Positions 15,145-23,402 of a DNA stretch of 23,402 nucleotides are shown here, piece by piece (positions within the stretch are counted from its first letter, which is position 1; the number at the start of each line of letters is the position of its first letter). The DNA comes from Pelagophyceae sp. CCMP2097 (Eukaryota; Sar; Pelagophyceae). Position numbers and translations under genes: made by a program. Location of the stretch: assembly GCA_026770575.1 (NCBI GenBank), contig MU657786.1, forward strand, positions 1 to 23,402, written 5' to 3'. The notes beneath the pieces are model-generated. The model saw only the letters and a list, made by a program, of their open reading frames with translations. It ran no database searches and had not been told where the DNA came from.

Positions 15145-15672
15145 ATCAGCGCCGGCTTAAACCCAATGTTCGACTCCTTCCCCTGCCAGATCCACATCTT
15201 CCAAAGAGTCGCGCCGGGGCAGCTGGTAGACCGCCTCAGCTACCGAGTCGTCGACCCGGACGGCGCGGTCGTGACGCGCGCCGAAGCACAGAGGCTCCAG
15301 CAGGACGCGGACGACGCGGGCGTCCTTTATGCAGAGACTGGGCGCGGCAAGCTGTACCAGCGTGAAGTGTGCTACATCCTCGATGCTTCCAGGGGCATCA
15401 AAAACGTCCCGGACTTTGCTCTCGTCTACTACAGAGGCTCCAACGGCGCCTGGGTCGGTTTTGGAGGCGCCGTGCTCTATACAAAATCGCGACAGTCCCC
15501 TGAGGTCCTCCGGCAACGCGTCACGAGCGCGTGCAAACGCGCGCGCCTCGACTTTGACACCTTTACAATCATCGACAACTCGCGCGCGCCGCTGCCCGAA
15601 CCGCCGCAAGCCAGCGTCGGAAAGCGCTACCTGAGGTCGCTCCTTCCGTGGGTGCCCACGTGGCGAATGTGA
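15145..15672 (+). CDS. Violaxanthin de-epoxidase-like protein, lipocalin (catalytic) part
   Basis: This resumes the gene exactly where it broke: ATC AGC GCC GGC reads ISAGLNPMFDSFPCQ, the expected continuation of GKWF in VDE. The lipocalin barrel follows, with VYYRGSNGAWVGFGGAVLYT as the clearest family motif (residues about 95-115 of this part). Plant VDE has Asp-Gly-Tyr where this has Val-Gly-Phe. The long Glu-rich C-terminal tail of classical VDE is missing: the protein ends after a short Pro/basic tail (LPEPP...WRM), so it is more like a VDE-like or VDE-related protein. On its own this half would lack the Cys-rich domain and targeting sequence. It is functional only if the two elements are spliced out. 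Confidence 0.85.
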   Translation: MSAGLNPMFDSFPCQIHIFQRVAPGQLVDRLSYRVVDPDGAVVTRAEAQRLQQDADDAGVLYAETGRGKLYQREVCYILDASRGIKNVPDFALVYYRGSNGAWVGFGGAVLYTKSRQSPEVLRQRVTSACKRARLDFDTFTIIDNSRAPLPEPPQASVGKRYLRSLLPWVPTWRM

Positions 15673-15905
15673 GACCCATTACGTATCCATCCACGTTCGC
15701 CTCCGAGGCGGCCTCGCCTGCTGGCCGTCGCACTCCCGGGTCTCGTAATGTACCATCCACGTTCGAAGGAAGGCGCCCTCGTCTGCCGGCAGTATTACTG
15801 AGTTGCGTCCCCATATTGCTATGATGAAGACGTCTGCGGCAGTCGTCTCGTCGCCCGGCGGCGTCGCGGCGCGAAACGCCCCGGCTATGAGCCCCGCGGA
15901 GCGCC

Positions 15906-17859
15906 TCACTTGGAAGTCTTCCTGAGCGACCGGAGCGTGGCCAGGTCGATGGTCGGCTCCGGCTCCGCGACGAGGACCTTGGGCGCGACGACCGCCGGCG
16001 CGGCCGCAATGGGCGCGGCCACGGGCGCGGGCGCGGCCACGGGCGCGGGCGCGGCCACGGGCGCGGGCGCGGCCACGGGCGCGGGCGCGGCCATGGGCGC
16101 GGCCACGGGCGCGGGGGCCGGGGCCGCGACGACGGCGGCCTTCTCGGCGGCAGCGGCGGTGGCAGCGGCCTTCTCGGCGGCGGCCTTGGCCTCGACAGCG
16201 GCCTTCTCGGCGACGGCCTTCTCGGCGGCAGCGGCCTTCTCGGCAGAAGCCTTGGCCTCGGCCTCGGCGGCCTTCTCGGCGGCAGCGGTCTTCTCGGCAG
16301 AGGCCTTGGCCTCGGCGGCCTTGGCATCCGCAGCCTTCGTCTCCGCAGCCTTGGCCTCGGCGGCCTTGGCATCAGCAGCCTTGGTCTCCGTGGACTTGGC
16401 GGCCTCAGCCTTTGCCGCGGCGGCCTCGGCCTTGGCCTCAGCAGCCTTGGTCTCCACGGCCTTGGCCTCGGCGGCCTTTGCGGCCTTGGCCTCGGCCTTG
16501 ACCTCTGCGGCCTTTGCCGCTTCGGCCTTTGCGGCGTCGGCCTTGGCCGTGACAGCGGCGGCGGCGTCGGCCTTGGCCGCGGCGGCGGCGTCGGCCTTGG
16601 CCGCCGAGACCTTGGCCGCGAGCGCGGCCGTCGACTCTTTCTCCGCGGCCTTGGCCGTCGCGGCGGCGGCCTTGGCCGCCTCGGCCTCCGTAGCCTTTTC
16701 CGCCTTGGCGGCCTTGGCGGCGGCGGCGGCGTCGTTGGCGGCGGCCTTCTTGTCCGTCTTAGCGGTGTCGGCCTTGGCCTCCTGCTTCTTGCCGCCGAAA
16801 AGAGCGGTGCCCTTGGCCTTGACCTTGGGTGCCTTGGGCGCTTCCTGCACGACGACGGCGCCCGGCACCGGCACGCCCGGGACCGGCACGCCCGCGATCT
16901 GCACGCCGAAGCCGCCGACGACGGCGGCGAGGATGCCAGCCAGGAGCACCGACGATTTGGAGTCCGAAGGCGAGAGTTCGGACTTGAACTGAGGCGAAGG
17001 AGTCGCGTCGGCCTGGGCCTGCTCGCGGGCCTTCTTCGTCTTCTCCAAAACGCCGCGCACGAGTCCGAGGCCGATAAACGGCACGGCCACAAAGGGCACG
17101 GTCCCGACGACGGTTCCGACGACTTCGCCGATGATCGAGTCTCCCTTGGGTGCGGAAGGCGCCGAAAACGCAGGCAGCGAAGGCGCCGAGAACGAAGGCA
17201 GCGACGGCGCCGAGAACGACGGCAGCTTAAAGTCCTCCTTCGGCGAGTCGTCCTTCTTCGCCGCCACGGGCTTTGGCGCCGGCACCTACGGGTATGTTTC
17301 GGAGGGTCTCCGCCACCGCTCTGCACTCACCGGCTTCTCGGCGACGACCTTGGCCGGGCGCGTGTTGGAGCCGCCGAAGAGGCCCTTGGGCTTCGCCTCC
17401 TGTGCGAGGAAGCTTTGAGAAGGCATGCGAGGCCGCTGCGATGTCAAAGCCCAAACTGCTCCGTCGTCGTTTGCAAACAGAAATGGAACACCCCCGCAGC
17501 AATCCGATGCACTGATCCCCGAGGCATCCCCGGCTCCGTATCGTCTCGAAGCATGGCGTGAGGACGCTGCCACGGTACGGCGGCCGCCGCCTCTTCAACC
17601 TACGTGCATCGCGCTCGACGCAGTGCCAATGGCGCTGCAACGATTTTGGAAGTCAAGGTCCGGATTTGCCGGTACCTTGTCGTCGAGCGCCTTGAGCGCG
17701 CCGAGCCTGCGTGGGCAAGTTTGCGTTAGGATTCACACTTAGGATTTGATGAACCACCACCGTCCCAGACAGTCGCAAGACGCACCCGGCGGGCTTGGCC
17801 TGGGGCAGCACGAACGCCGAACCGAGGCCCAGCGCGAGGGCAACGATCACTGAACGCAT
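15906..17859 (-). CDS. Plastid-targeted Ala/Lys/Glu-rich membrane protein (three exons inferred)
   Basis: Exon 1, 17859-17786, encodes a signal peptide (MRSVIVALALGLGSAFVLPQ) with Ser-Ala-Phe at the cleavage site, the heterokont mark of plastid import across four membranes. Exon 2, 17412-17331 (FLAQEAKPKGLFGGSN...); exon 3, 17285-15906. The intron 17330-17286 (GTGAGT...TAG) is well supported because the frame otherwise stops. The first intron (17785-17413) is my best phase-matched choice; an acceptor giving an exon start at 17399 is an alternative. The mature part has repeated LPSFSAPS, two hydrophobic segments (about IIGEVVGTVVGTVPFVAVPF and SVLLAGILAAVVGGFG), a long Ala/Lys/Glu-rich helical region (probably coiled coil), then an APVAAP repeat. 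I do not recognise the family. A plastid-envelope or thylakoid scaffold is plausible. Confidence 0.7.
16010..16110 (-). repeat. 18-bp tandem repeat encoding Ala-Pro-Val-Ala-Ala-Pro
   Basis: GCGCGGCCACGGGCGCGG is repeated about five times in frame near the C-terminus of the Ala-rich plastid protein. Less regular GCGGCCTTCTCGGCGGCA-type repeats extend to about 16320. Confidence 0.9.
17286..17330 (-). other. 45-nt intron
   Basis: GTGAGTGCAG...ACCCGTAG on the minus strand, phase 0. It ends in an in-frame TAG, so reading through it would truncate the Ala-rich protein. Splicing joins EKP to VPAPKP in frame. Confidence 0.8.
17413..17785 (-). other. 373-nt intron (inferred)
   Basis: Donor GG|GTGCGT, the same type as in the Omp85-like gene; acceptor CTTCTCAAAG|C. 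It joins the signal-peptide exon to FLAQEAKPKG in frame. Confidence 0.55.
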
Positions 17860-18131
17860 GGCGGCCGGACGGCGAGGCTCGACACAGGTTGAATGTGACG
17901 ATCGACGAAGACGGTGCCGTTCTAAAGTTCGAAGAGACCCGTTGGAGATTCCTCAAGAAAAAGGACCTTTCGGGACTCGGACGGGGGAGGGACTGAAGGT
18001 GGACAACACGACTCCCCCGCCGGCGTGCGAGCCTTAACGCAGGCCGGGGAACCGTTGGGCCCCTCGAGTTTCGCGAATTGGGCGACGGATCTCCGGATCC
18101 TCGCGCCGTGTCTCCGTCGGCCGGCACGCGT
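17860..18131. promoter_or_regulatory. Shared interval between two divergent plastid genes
   Basis: 272 bp separate the ATG of the Ala-rich plastid protein (minus, 17859) from the ATG of the Omp85-like gene (plus, 18132). It must hold both 5' UTRs and probably a bidirectional promoter. I see no convincing TATA box. Confidence 0.5.
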
Positions 18132-19711
18132 ATGGGCTTCCTCGTCCTCTGCCTGGCCGCGTGCCTGGGCCCGCGCCGCACCGGCGCCGACGTCTTCCGG
18201 CGGAGCGCTGTCGCAAGAGCGCCGCCTCGCGAAAAGCCCTCGGGCGTCGAGGTCACCGGCGAAGGCCTCCCGCGCGGCGTCGTCCGCAGCGCCGCCGCCG
18301 AGGAGCTGCGCGCGGCGCCGTCGTCGTGGGCGGCGCGGCTGCCGTGGGCGGCGCGGCAGCGAAGGAAGCGCCTCGATGTCGTCGTCTCTGAAGCGGCCGG
18401 ACTCTACGCCGACCAAGGCTACCTCGTCAGCAGCATCCGGGTGCGTGCCCTTGCCGTGTACCATCGTATCGACCAGAAGTGGCAAAAATGATCGTTTAGG
18501 CCAAGTACGACGCTCAGGGCGTTTTGAGACTCGAGGCGACGCCCGTGCGGTACGCCGACCCCGCCGTGGCCGTCCTGGGCGGGGCGCGGACGCGCGGGTC
18601 CACCGTGGCGCGGCTCTTGCGGCTGCGGCGCGGCCAAGCGTTCCGGTTGGACGAAACTTTATGGAAGGACGGCATGGGCCTCTTCTTCAAGTCGGCAAAG
18701 CGCCGTTTAGTCGTCGGCGAAGACTCGACCGAGGCGCGGCTCGAGCTCTACGACGTCGTCGAGCGCAGCTTCGTCTCCGTCTCGCCCGAGCTGCAGGTCG
18801 ACGCGGGCGGCGGGCGCTTTGTGCTGAGCGCGGTGGACCGCAACGTCCTCGGCCGAGGACTCGAGGCGGCGACCGACGTCGAGTGCGTCTTCGGCGCGCG
18901 CGGCGCGACGGAGGTCGCCTGGCGCCTCTGCAACAAGCCGCTCTGCGCCGCGCGGCCGCGCGCGGGAGCGGAAGGCGCGCTGCCCTGGGAGGCGACGCTG
19001 CGGCGCGGCGAAAAGGAGCGGCGCCTCGGCCTCCGCCTCGGCGCGCCGCGCTTTTCGGACCGCCGCCCGGGAGACGTCACGCGCCGCGTCGAGTGCGACG
19101 TCGCGCAGATCTACGACGACGGCGCGCCCCGCCTCTTCCAGAGCCGGCGCCTCGCTTCGGCCGCGTTCGCACCGGCCGCGGCGACGCGGACGTCGCCGAC
19201 GGCACGCGCGTCGGCCGAGTGGCGATACGGCAACGCCGGCGCCGTGGCGGCGAGCGCCGCGTGCTCGCTCGAAGACTGCGGCGCCGGCGTGAGCGTCGGC
19301 GACGCGCGGCCGCTGGTCGGTTTTGCGCACGGCGTCGTCTTCCCGCTGGGCGCGCGGCTGCGCCTCGAGGCGATGCAGCTCTGCACCGTGGCCTGCGCCC
19401 CAAGCGGGCCGGGCGCCGTCTGCCGCCTCGGCACGTCGCTGCAGCTGCACCGAGCGTGGACGCTCCGCCAAGTCCTCGGCCAGGGGCCCGTGCTTCTCGA
19501 CGCGTCGCTCTTCTGCGACGCGGGCGCCGAGGCGCAGCGCCTTATGCGGCCGAAGCAGCGATTCGGCTGCGCAGTCGAGCAGAGCATCTTCCGCCTCGAG
19601 GTGGCCGTCGACGCTTCGCAAGGCCGGCCCGCGTTCACTATCGGCTTCCGCAGGCCGTCGGCGCTCGCCGTCGAGCCAGACGACCGGTGCTTTCATTACG
19701 CAATCGGCTAA
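18132..19711 (+). CDS. Omp85/Toc75-like beta-barrel protein with signal peptide
   Basis: Two exons, 18132-18440 and 18500-19711, about 506 aa. Residues 1-14 (MGFLVLCLAACLGP) are a signal peptide, as expected for entry to a secondary plastid via the ER. A POTRA domain straddles the intron: LYADQGYLVSSIRAKYDAQG then LEATPVRYADPAVAVLGGAR, TRGSTVARLLRLRRGQAF. The following part looks like the Omp85 barrel: RFVLSAVDRNVLGRGLEAAT, repeated amphipathic strands, and a C-terminal strand FTIGFRR. Omp85 proteins insert or pass proteins across outer membranes; in heterokonts a Toc75-like member sits in an inner plastid membrane pair. Sam50 would lack a signal peptide, so Toc75/OEP80-like is preferred. Only one POTRA is evident. 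The diverging neighbour is also plastid-targeted. Confidence 0.75.
18441..18499 (+). other. 59-nt intron
   Basis: GTGCGTGCCC...TCGTTTAG, phase 0. It contains an in-frame TGA. Splicing joins SSIR to AKYDAQG and restores the POTRA domain. Confidence 0.85.
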
Positions 19712-20313
19712 ACATCGGAGCGCCGGGGAGCGAATCGGTCTTTCTTGCTTGCTCAAGATCCACTCTGGGTGGGGCTGCCCCTTTTATCGTCTCCACTCGA
19801 CCAGATCGTGCGCCTTGCCGACACCGTAGCCGCTTCCGGGCCGTCGGGTGCTCGTCACTGTTGCCTGTGAGCGCGATGCCCTCCGCGCCTGCCCAGCGCA
19901 TGGGTCCAGCCTTTTTGGGGCCCCCGTCGAGTCAGGTCCAGGCACTGGCAGCGAGGGCAGTGCGGGTCGTCCAGGCAGTGCGGGTTTCCCGACTTTGGAT
20001 CGCCGACGCGAAGGGCGCGACCCGGCCGTGCCCGCCGCTTCGCATCCTCCCAAAGGAAGACGCACATGTCTTTGTAGACTGTCCGGTCGAGTCCGGCGCC
20101 CTGCGTCAGTCGCTGCAGGACGTAGGGCCTATGAGCGGCCGTCGAGTCGTTTATTGCGAAACCGTCAACGACTCGCCTCTCTCTGCTTCACCTGAGGGCT
20201 CGGGCGCGCCGCCGCACAGGAGGAGGCACTCTATGGATCGCGTCGGGTCCCCACGCCCGGCACTGCGAGGATGGGCGCATCGAGCAGTCGGCGAGGAGGG
20301 TCGGAATCGACGC
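19712..20313. other. Interval with a possible minus-strand coding remnant
   Basis: About 600 bp between the Omp85-like gene and the Sel1 pseudogene. On the minus strand, from about 20199 down to 19855, a frame with coding-like G/C third positions reads ...LDRTVYKDMCVFLWEDAKRR and then a Cys-containing HCLDDPHCPRCQC. Its only ATG is internal (20067). I do not recognise it; a remnant of a larger gene is possible. Nothing else is evident. Confidence 0.3.
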
Positions 20314-21358
20314 TCATGTCTGTGGACCGGGGCGTGTCGCCGCGAGGAACGATGCGAGACGTTCGGCCTCAGCCGCGGCCGCGGCGTGCCCCTTGGCCGC
20401 GGCGCGCTTGAAGAGGCGCAGCGCCTCGTGGTAGTCCAGGGGCACGCTGTGGCCTTTTCCATAACACACGCCGAGGTTGTGGAGTGCGTCTATCCAGCCC
20501 TGCGCCGCGGCGAGGTGGAACCACTTGACGGCTTCCGCGTGCGACTGCACCACGTCATCACCGACGAGCCGAGGTTGTATTGCGCGTTTGGATGTCCTTG
20601 CTCGGCTGCACGTCGGTACCAGCGCGCGACGGTCTTGAGATCGATCTTGACGCCGTCCCACGCTCATAACACCTTCCCAGACGCATCTGAACTTTTGAAT
20701 GTCCTTGCGCCGCAGCACGCTCGTAAAGCTGGAGCGCCCGCTTAAAGCTCTGCTTGAGACCCAGAGTACCATTATTGTACGAGTCTCGGCCCTGAGTCCA
20801 AGCTGCAGCTGTGCCTCGGCGTCCCCCTTGTCCGCGTGCTTCTGCATCTGGCGCAGCGTCTCGGCAGACGACCTGGGGGAGGGTGTTCGGCAGAGCGGGA
20901 ATCGCTCGTCGTGCTGCTGGCACTTAGCGGAGCATGCCGTGCACAGCTTCTTGCAGCAACAAGCGTAGAATGTTTGCTGGCCAACACCGAACGGCAGCAC
21001 GTCGAGGCAGATGGCACAAATGCCGCGCCAGTCCGGCGTCTCGCCGTTCCGCGCGGTATTCTTGACCGCCGTCTTTTCCATCGGAACAGCCGATAAGCGC
21101 GCCGCCGCCTTGGCACCGTCTGCTTCCAAGACGTCCACGACGATGGCCGGCTCCTCTTTGAGCTTATTTTCCGGCAGCATCGAGTCGGGGAGCCAGTCCT
21201 GGAACTCGGCGGCGAGCCGTTTGCACTGCGCCTTGTGCCCGCCCAAGCCGTGCTACGTTTGCACTGCGCCTTGTGCCCGCCCTCGTTCCAAAAACCACGA
21301 AACCCGGCGCGTCGCAAACGTAGCACGGCTTGGGCGCGGCGGCCGACGGCTCGTCCAT
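20314..21358 (-). pseudogene. MYND / RING-like / Sel1-repeat gene, multiply frame-broken
   Basis: ATG at 21358 (MDEPSAAAPKPCYVCDAPGF) starts a MYND-type zinc finger whose end (GGHKAQCKR) is in another frame after a 38-bp tandem duplication at 21218-21281. A RING-like Cys-rich domain follows at about 21018-20886 (CAICLDVLPF ... CTACSAKC ... FPLCRT); Phe replaces the usual first Cys of the final CPLC. Sel1-type helical repeats then continue in three frames: AETLRQMQKHADKGDAEAQL; then GLKQSFKRALQLYERAAAQG; then KIDLKTVARWYRRAAEQGHP; then back to the first frame with AEAVKWFHLAAAQG and EALRLFKRAAAKGH. Intact members of this family would be adaptor or ubiquitin-ligase-like proteins. Introns cannot easily explain shifts inside repeat units, so I call it a pseudogene. 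Confidence 0.75.
21218..21335. repeat. 38-bp tandem duplication with an embedded inverted copy
   Basis: The 26-mer beginning CGTTTGCACTGCGCCTTGTG occurs at 21218-21243 and 21256-21281. The sequence joining the copies (21241-21262) is the exact 22-bp reverse complement of 21314-21335, part of the MYND coding sequence 50 bp away. Confidence 0.9.
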
Positions 21359-21940
21359 CTTGCCGTGGCGGTCCGTCGAGTGCTGGTCGCGCAGCGCGTT
21401 CCACGCCCAGGTGGTCGGTCGATCGGTACCTTTAAAAGACGATCGTCCTTGATTCGGCGGAGTAGTCGTGTTTGGAAGGCAAAGGACTGACCGGGGGGGC
21501 TGATCGGAGGGTGCCGCCGTGCTGCTCGCGAGGTGGTCCACGGCGCGAAAAGGTGTCAAAAGGGAGGGTCGAGTGTCAAGGTGAAAAGTCAACTTTTGGT
21601 GTGCAGGCCAGGGCCGGACTTCAAACGACCGCCAGGAGGACCACGGGACTCGGTGTGCACGGCCAACAGCACAGTGTTATGAGTCGGTCCTCGTGCTCAA
21701 AATTTAAAGTTCAGTGCTGAAATCAAACTTTATTTTAAGTAATTCTCGAATATCGCCAAAAGTGAGGCAGGACATGGCTTCCTGTGCCCCTTGTAGTGCG
21801 GCGGGCTCGCCGTGGTCGCTATGCGTGCCCGGTGCCCGGTGGCAATGTAGGAGTTAGTGTCGTCGTCAACTCGTCGCCAATAAAGCCGTTGCGGAAACCC
21901 GAAAGCTTCGCTCGAGAGGTTTCGGGCAGCGCTGACAGTC
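21359..21940. other. Stretch without a recognised gene
   Basis: 5' flank of the MYND/Sel1 pseudogene, then plain sequence. The open frames are short and show no domain; I see no RNA gene or repeat in it. Confidence 0.6.
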
Positions 21941-23003
21941 TTAAGCTGAAAGTTATCTAAATTTTAACGCTTTAAGTGGCCTTTAAAACTAGAAATAGAG
22001 GAGTTATCTAAATTTTAAGAGGGCTTATTTAAAATACCTCTCTCTCCGAGCCTTTAAATAGGCCTATTTATTACAAGAGGCGCCGGAGGCACACGGAGGA
22101 CCCGAAGGATACAGCCAAATCCCATTGCAATGCCCACGTAAATAATTGAAATTATTTAACTAATCGCTGAACTTTCAAATCCTCCTTAACTTTTTTTTTT
22201 ATTATTTTATTTTTTATTGAGCTATTTCTTTTTTCTTTTTTTTGCGGCCGACCAGATTCGAACCTGTGACCAAAAACTTCTTCTATGATGATTCCAATGA
22301 GGCTCCTGCTCGACCTCAACTCCCAATTTTAGCAATCGCATCAACCACCAATCGCTAAATCGGCCGAGTTGCTGCCTTTTTCTTCCCAAAGGCGGAACCT
22401 CGGATTTGCTGGGCGACAGACAAACAGACAGACAGACAGACATAATTGCCCCTGGTAGGAATTCCTAATCCTTCAATCAAAGGACCCGAAGGGCCCTTGC
22501 CGTAAACTGACGTTGAATAAACGGCAAGGACCCTTCGGGTCCTGAAAAACTGAGTTTTGCCCGGATTTTAATGGAGTTCAGCGAGTCACTCGCGTGATGA
22601 GAGAACGGATGCCTTGCATATGGTCGAATGCCGCCCGCGCCGATGCCCGCGTCGGTGCCGGCGCCTGCGCTGATATCCGCGCCGCGCGGCGAAGTTTGAA
22701 CGAAAGGCACAGCCGGAGTCGCTGGCGCGGGGCGCCGCTTACTGTAAAAGTGGTCGGCTCGTTCGGTGCCTGCGGCGTCGCCGCCGCGCGCAACTCCGGC
22801 GGCGAGGCGCCCCCGCCGCCTTCCGGTGCGCTGTCTCGAAGTTCGGCTCAATTTATCGACGGGGCCGCGTCGTGGAGCGCGTCGCTGCACGCGTAAAGAA
22901 TGGTGGTCCCGCCAGCCGCGTCGCGGCGACGCCGCCGCCCGTGGCTTCGTGGGCCTGTCGCTTCCGACACCCGCGCCCGGCTGTGGGCCCGGCCCGCCGT
23001 CGC
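21941..23003 (-). repeat. Dispersed ~585-bp repeat, right copy, with inserted hairpin element
   Basis: Inverted partner of 78-1002. The match runs from TTAAGCTGAAAG at 21941 to 22070, resumes after the insert at about 22546, and continues to about 23003. It lacks the 340-bp element of the left copy, just as the left copy lacks this copy's insert. An additional AAATTTAGATAAC motif at about 22003-22020 recurs at 23250-23270. Confidence 0.8.
22071..22542 (-). mobile_element. Hairpin repeat with tRNA-like B box, copy B
   Basis: Reverse-orientation copy of 2202-2686: TTACAAGAGGCGCCGG at 22071, B box at 22254-22264, CAGA microsatellite at about 22418-22440, and the terminal hairpin 22482-22542. 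It interrupts the right ~585-bp repeat between GGCCTATTTA and AAACTGAG, where the left copy (near 870) is continuous. Relative to copy A it carries ten extra bases (AGGAATTCCT) near 22458. No clear target duplication can be defined because the junctions are A/T runs. Confidence 0.75.
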
Positions 23004-23287
23004 AGTATGAAGCGAATGCAACGCCGGCGCCGCGGTTGGCGCGCTGCGCCGCGGTTGCAAGGCTCCCCCGTCGCACCGCGGCAGCGCTTTCGCTTCAAAC
23101 ACGACCTATATAGGACCCAGTCGCCGCCGTGGAGCCGCCGGAGGGCGTTCCCCACGAGAGGCCAGTCAGCCGCGATAATGTCACTTCGGCATCCTGAAAA
23201 TAGACTTGATAAATTCGCCTTTAAGCAGCTGACATCTTTTGTGTCTTAAAAGTTAAAATTTAGATAACTTTCGATTTTTGCGCTTTA
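23004..23287. other. Stretch between repeats
   Basis: GC-rich then AT-rich sequence without a recognised gene. It ends with an AAAATTTAGATAACTTT motif shared with the large dispersed repeat. Confidence 0.5.
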
Positions 23288-23402
23288 TTACAAGAGCGCG
23301 CCGGAGGCACACGGATGACCCGAAGGATACAGCCAAATCCCATTGCAATGCCCACGTAAATAATTGAAATTATTTAACTAATCGCTGAACTTTCAAATCC
23401 TC
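23288..23402 (-). mobile_element. Hairpin repeat, copy C (cut by window end)
   Basis: TTACAAGAGCGCGCCGGAGG and the following ~95 bp match the start of copy B nearly base for base. The rest lies outside the window. Confidence 0.85.

Noticed and set aside
15569..17326. 585-residue Arg/Pro-rich open frame on the minus strand
   Set aside because: Shadow of the Ala-rich plastid gene in another frame; its composition is that of a shifted GC-rich repeat.
18025..20745. 906-residue open frame on the plus strand
   Set aside because: It overlaps the Omp85-like gene in another frame, is Arg/Ala-rich as expected for a GC-rich shadow frame, and has no domain.

Overview
The window looks like nuclear DNA of a photosynthetic alga with a secondary red plastid, most likely a GC-rich pelagophyte heterokont such as Aureococcus. 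The evidence is GC-rich coding sequence with strong G/C third-position bias, very short spliceosomal introns (45 and 59 nt inferred), a bipartite plastid presequence with a heterokont-type Ser-Ala-Phe site, a violaxanthin de-epoxidase-like gene, and families common in such algae (BTB, kelch, MYND/RING-Sel1). I see no rRNA gene, functional tRNA, CRISPR array or bacterial operon. A 10-N assembly gap lies at 12357-12366.

Layout. 1-6230 is almost all repeats: one copy of a ~585-bp dispersed repeat (78-1002) carrying a 340-bp terminal-inverted-repeat (TIR) element; a degenerate gene-like stretch with a poly-Asp tail (about 1186-1950); a hairpin repeat with a tRNA-like B box (2202-2686); and a ~3-kb foldback structure (3163-6194) with at least three other elements nested in it. 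6325-8987 holds three same-strand genes: a zinc-finger protein, an Ala/Pro-rich unknown, and a DDI1-like retropepsin with a myristoylation-type N-terminus. 9238-10115 is a degenerate array built on GGACC/GGTCC. 10126-10968 is a damaged BTB-kelch gene. A 219-bp segment is duplicated on both sides of the gap (11079, 12367), and a kelch-repeat gene follows (to 13391). 14021-15672 is a VDE-like gene split by two adjacent TIR elements, each with a perfect 8-bp target duplication. 15906-19711 is a divergent pair: a plastid-targeted Ala-rich membrane protein (minus) and an Omp85/Toc75-like beta-barrel (plus), sharing a 272-bp promoter interval. 20314-21358 is a frame-broken MYND/RING/Sel1 pseudogene. 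21941-23402 holds the inverted partner of the first repeat and two more copies of the hairpin element.

Functionally, the best intact genes concern the plastid (Omp85-like pore and its divergent neighbour) and protein turnover or binding (retropepsin, zinc finger, kelch). The main story is mobile DNA: several independent TIR elements can be delimited to the base because an uninterrupted copy, or an interrupted reading frame, serves as the empty site. They have different target-duplication sizes (4, 3, 8 and 8 bp, and possibly TA).
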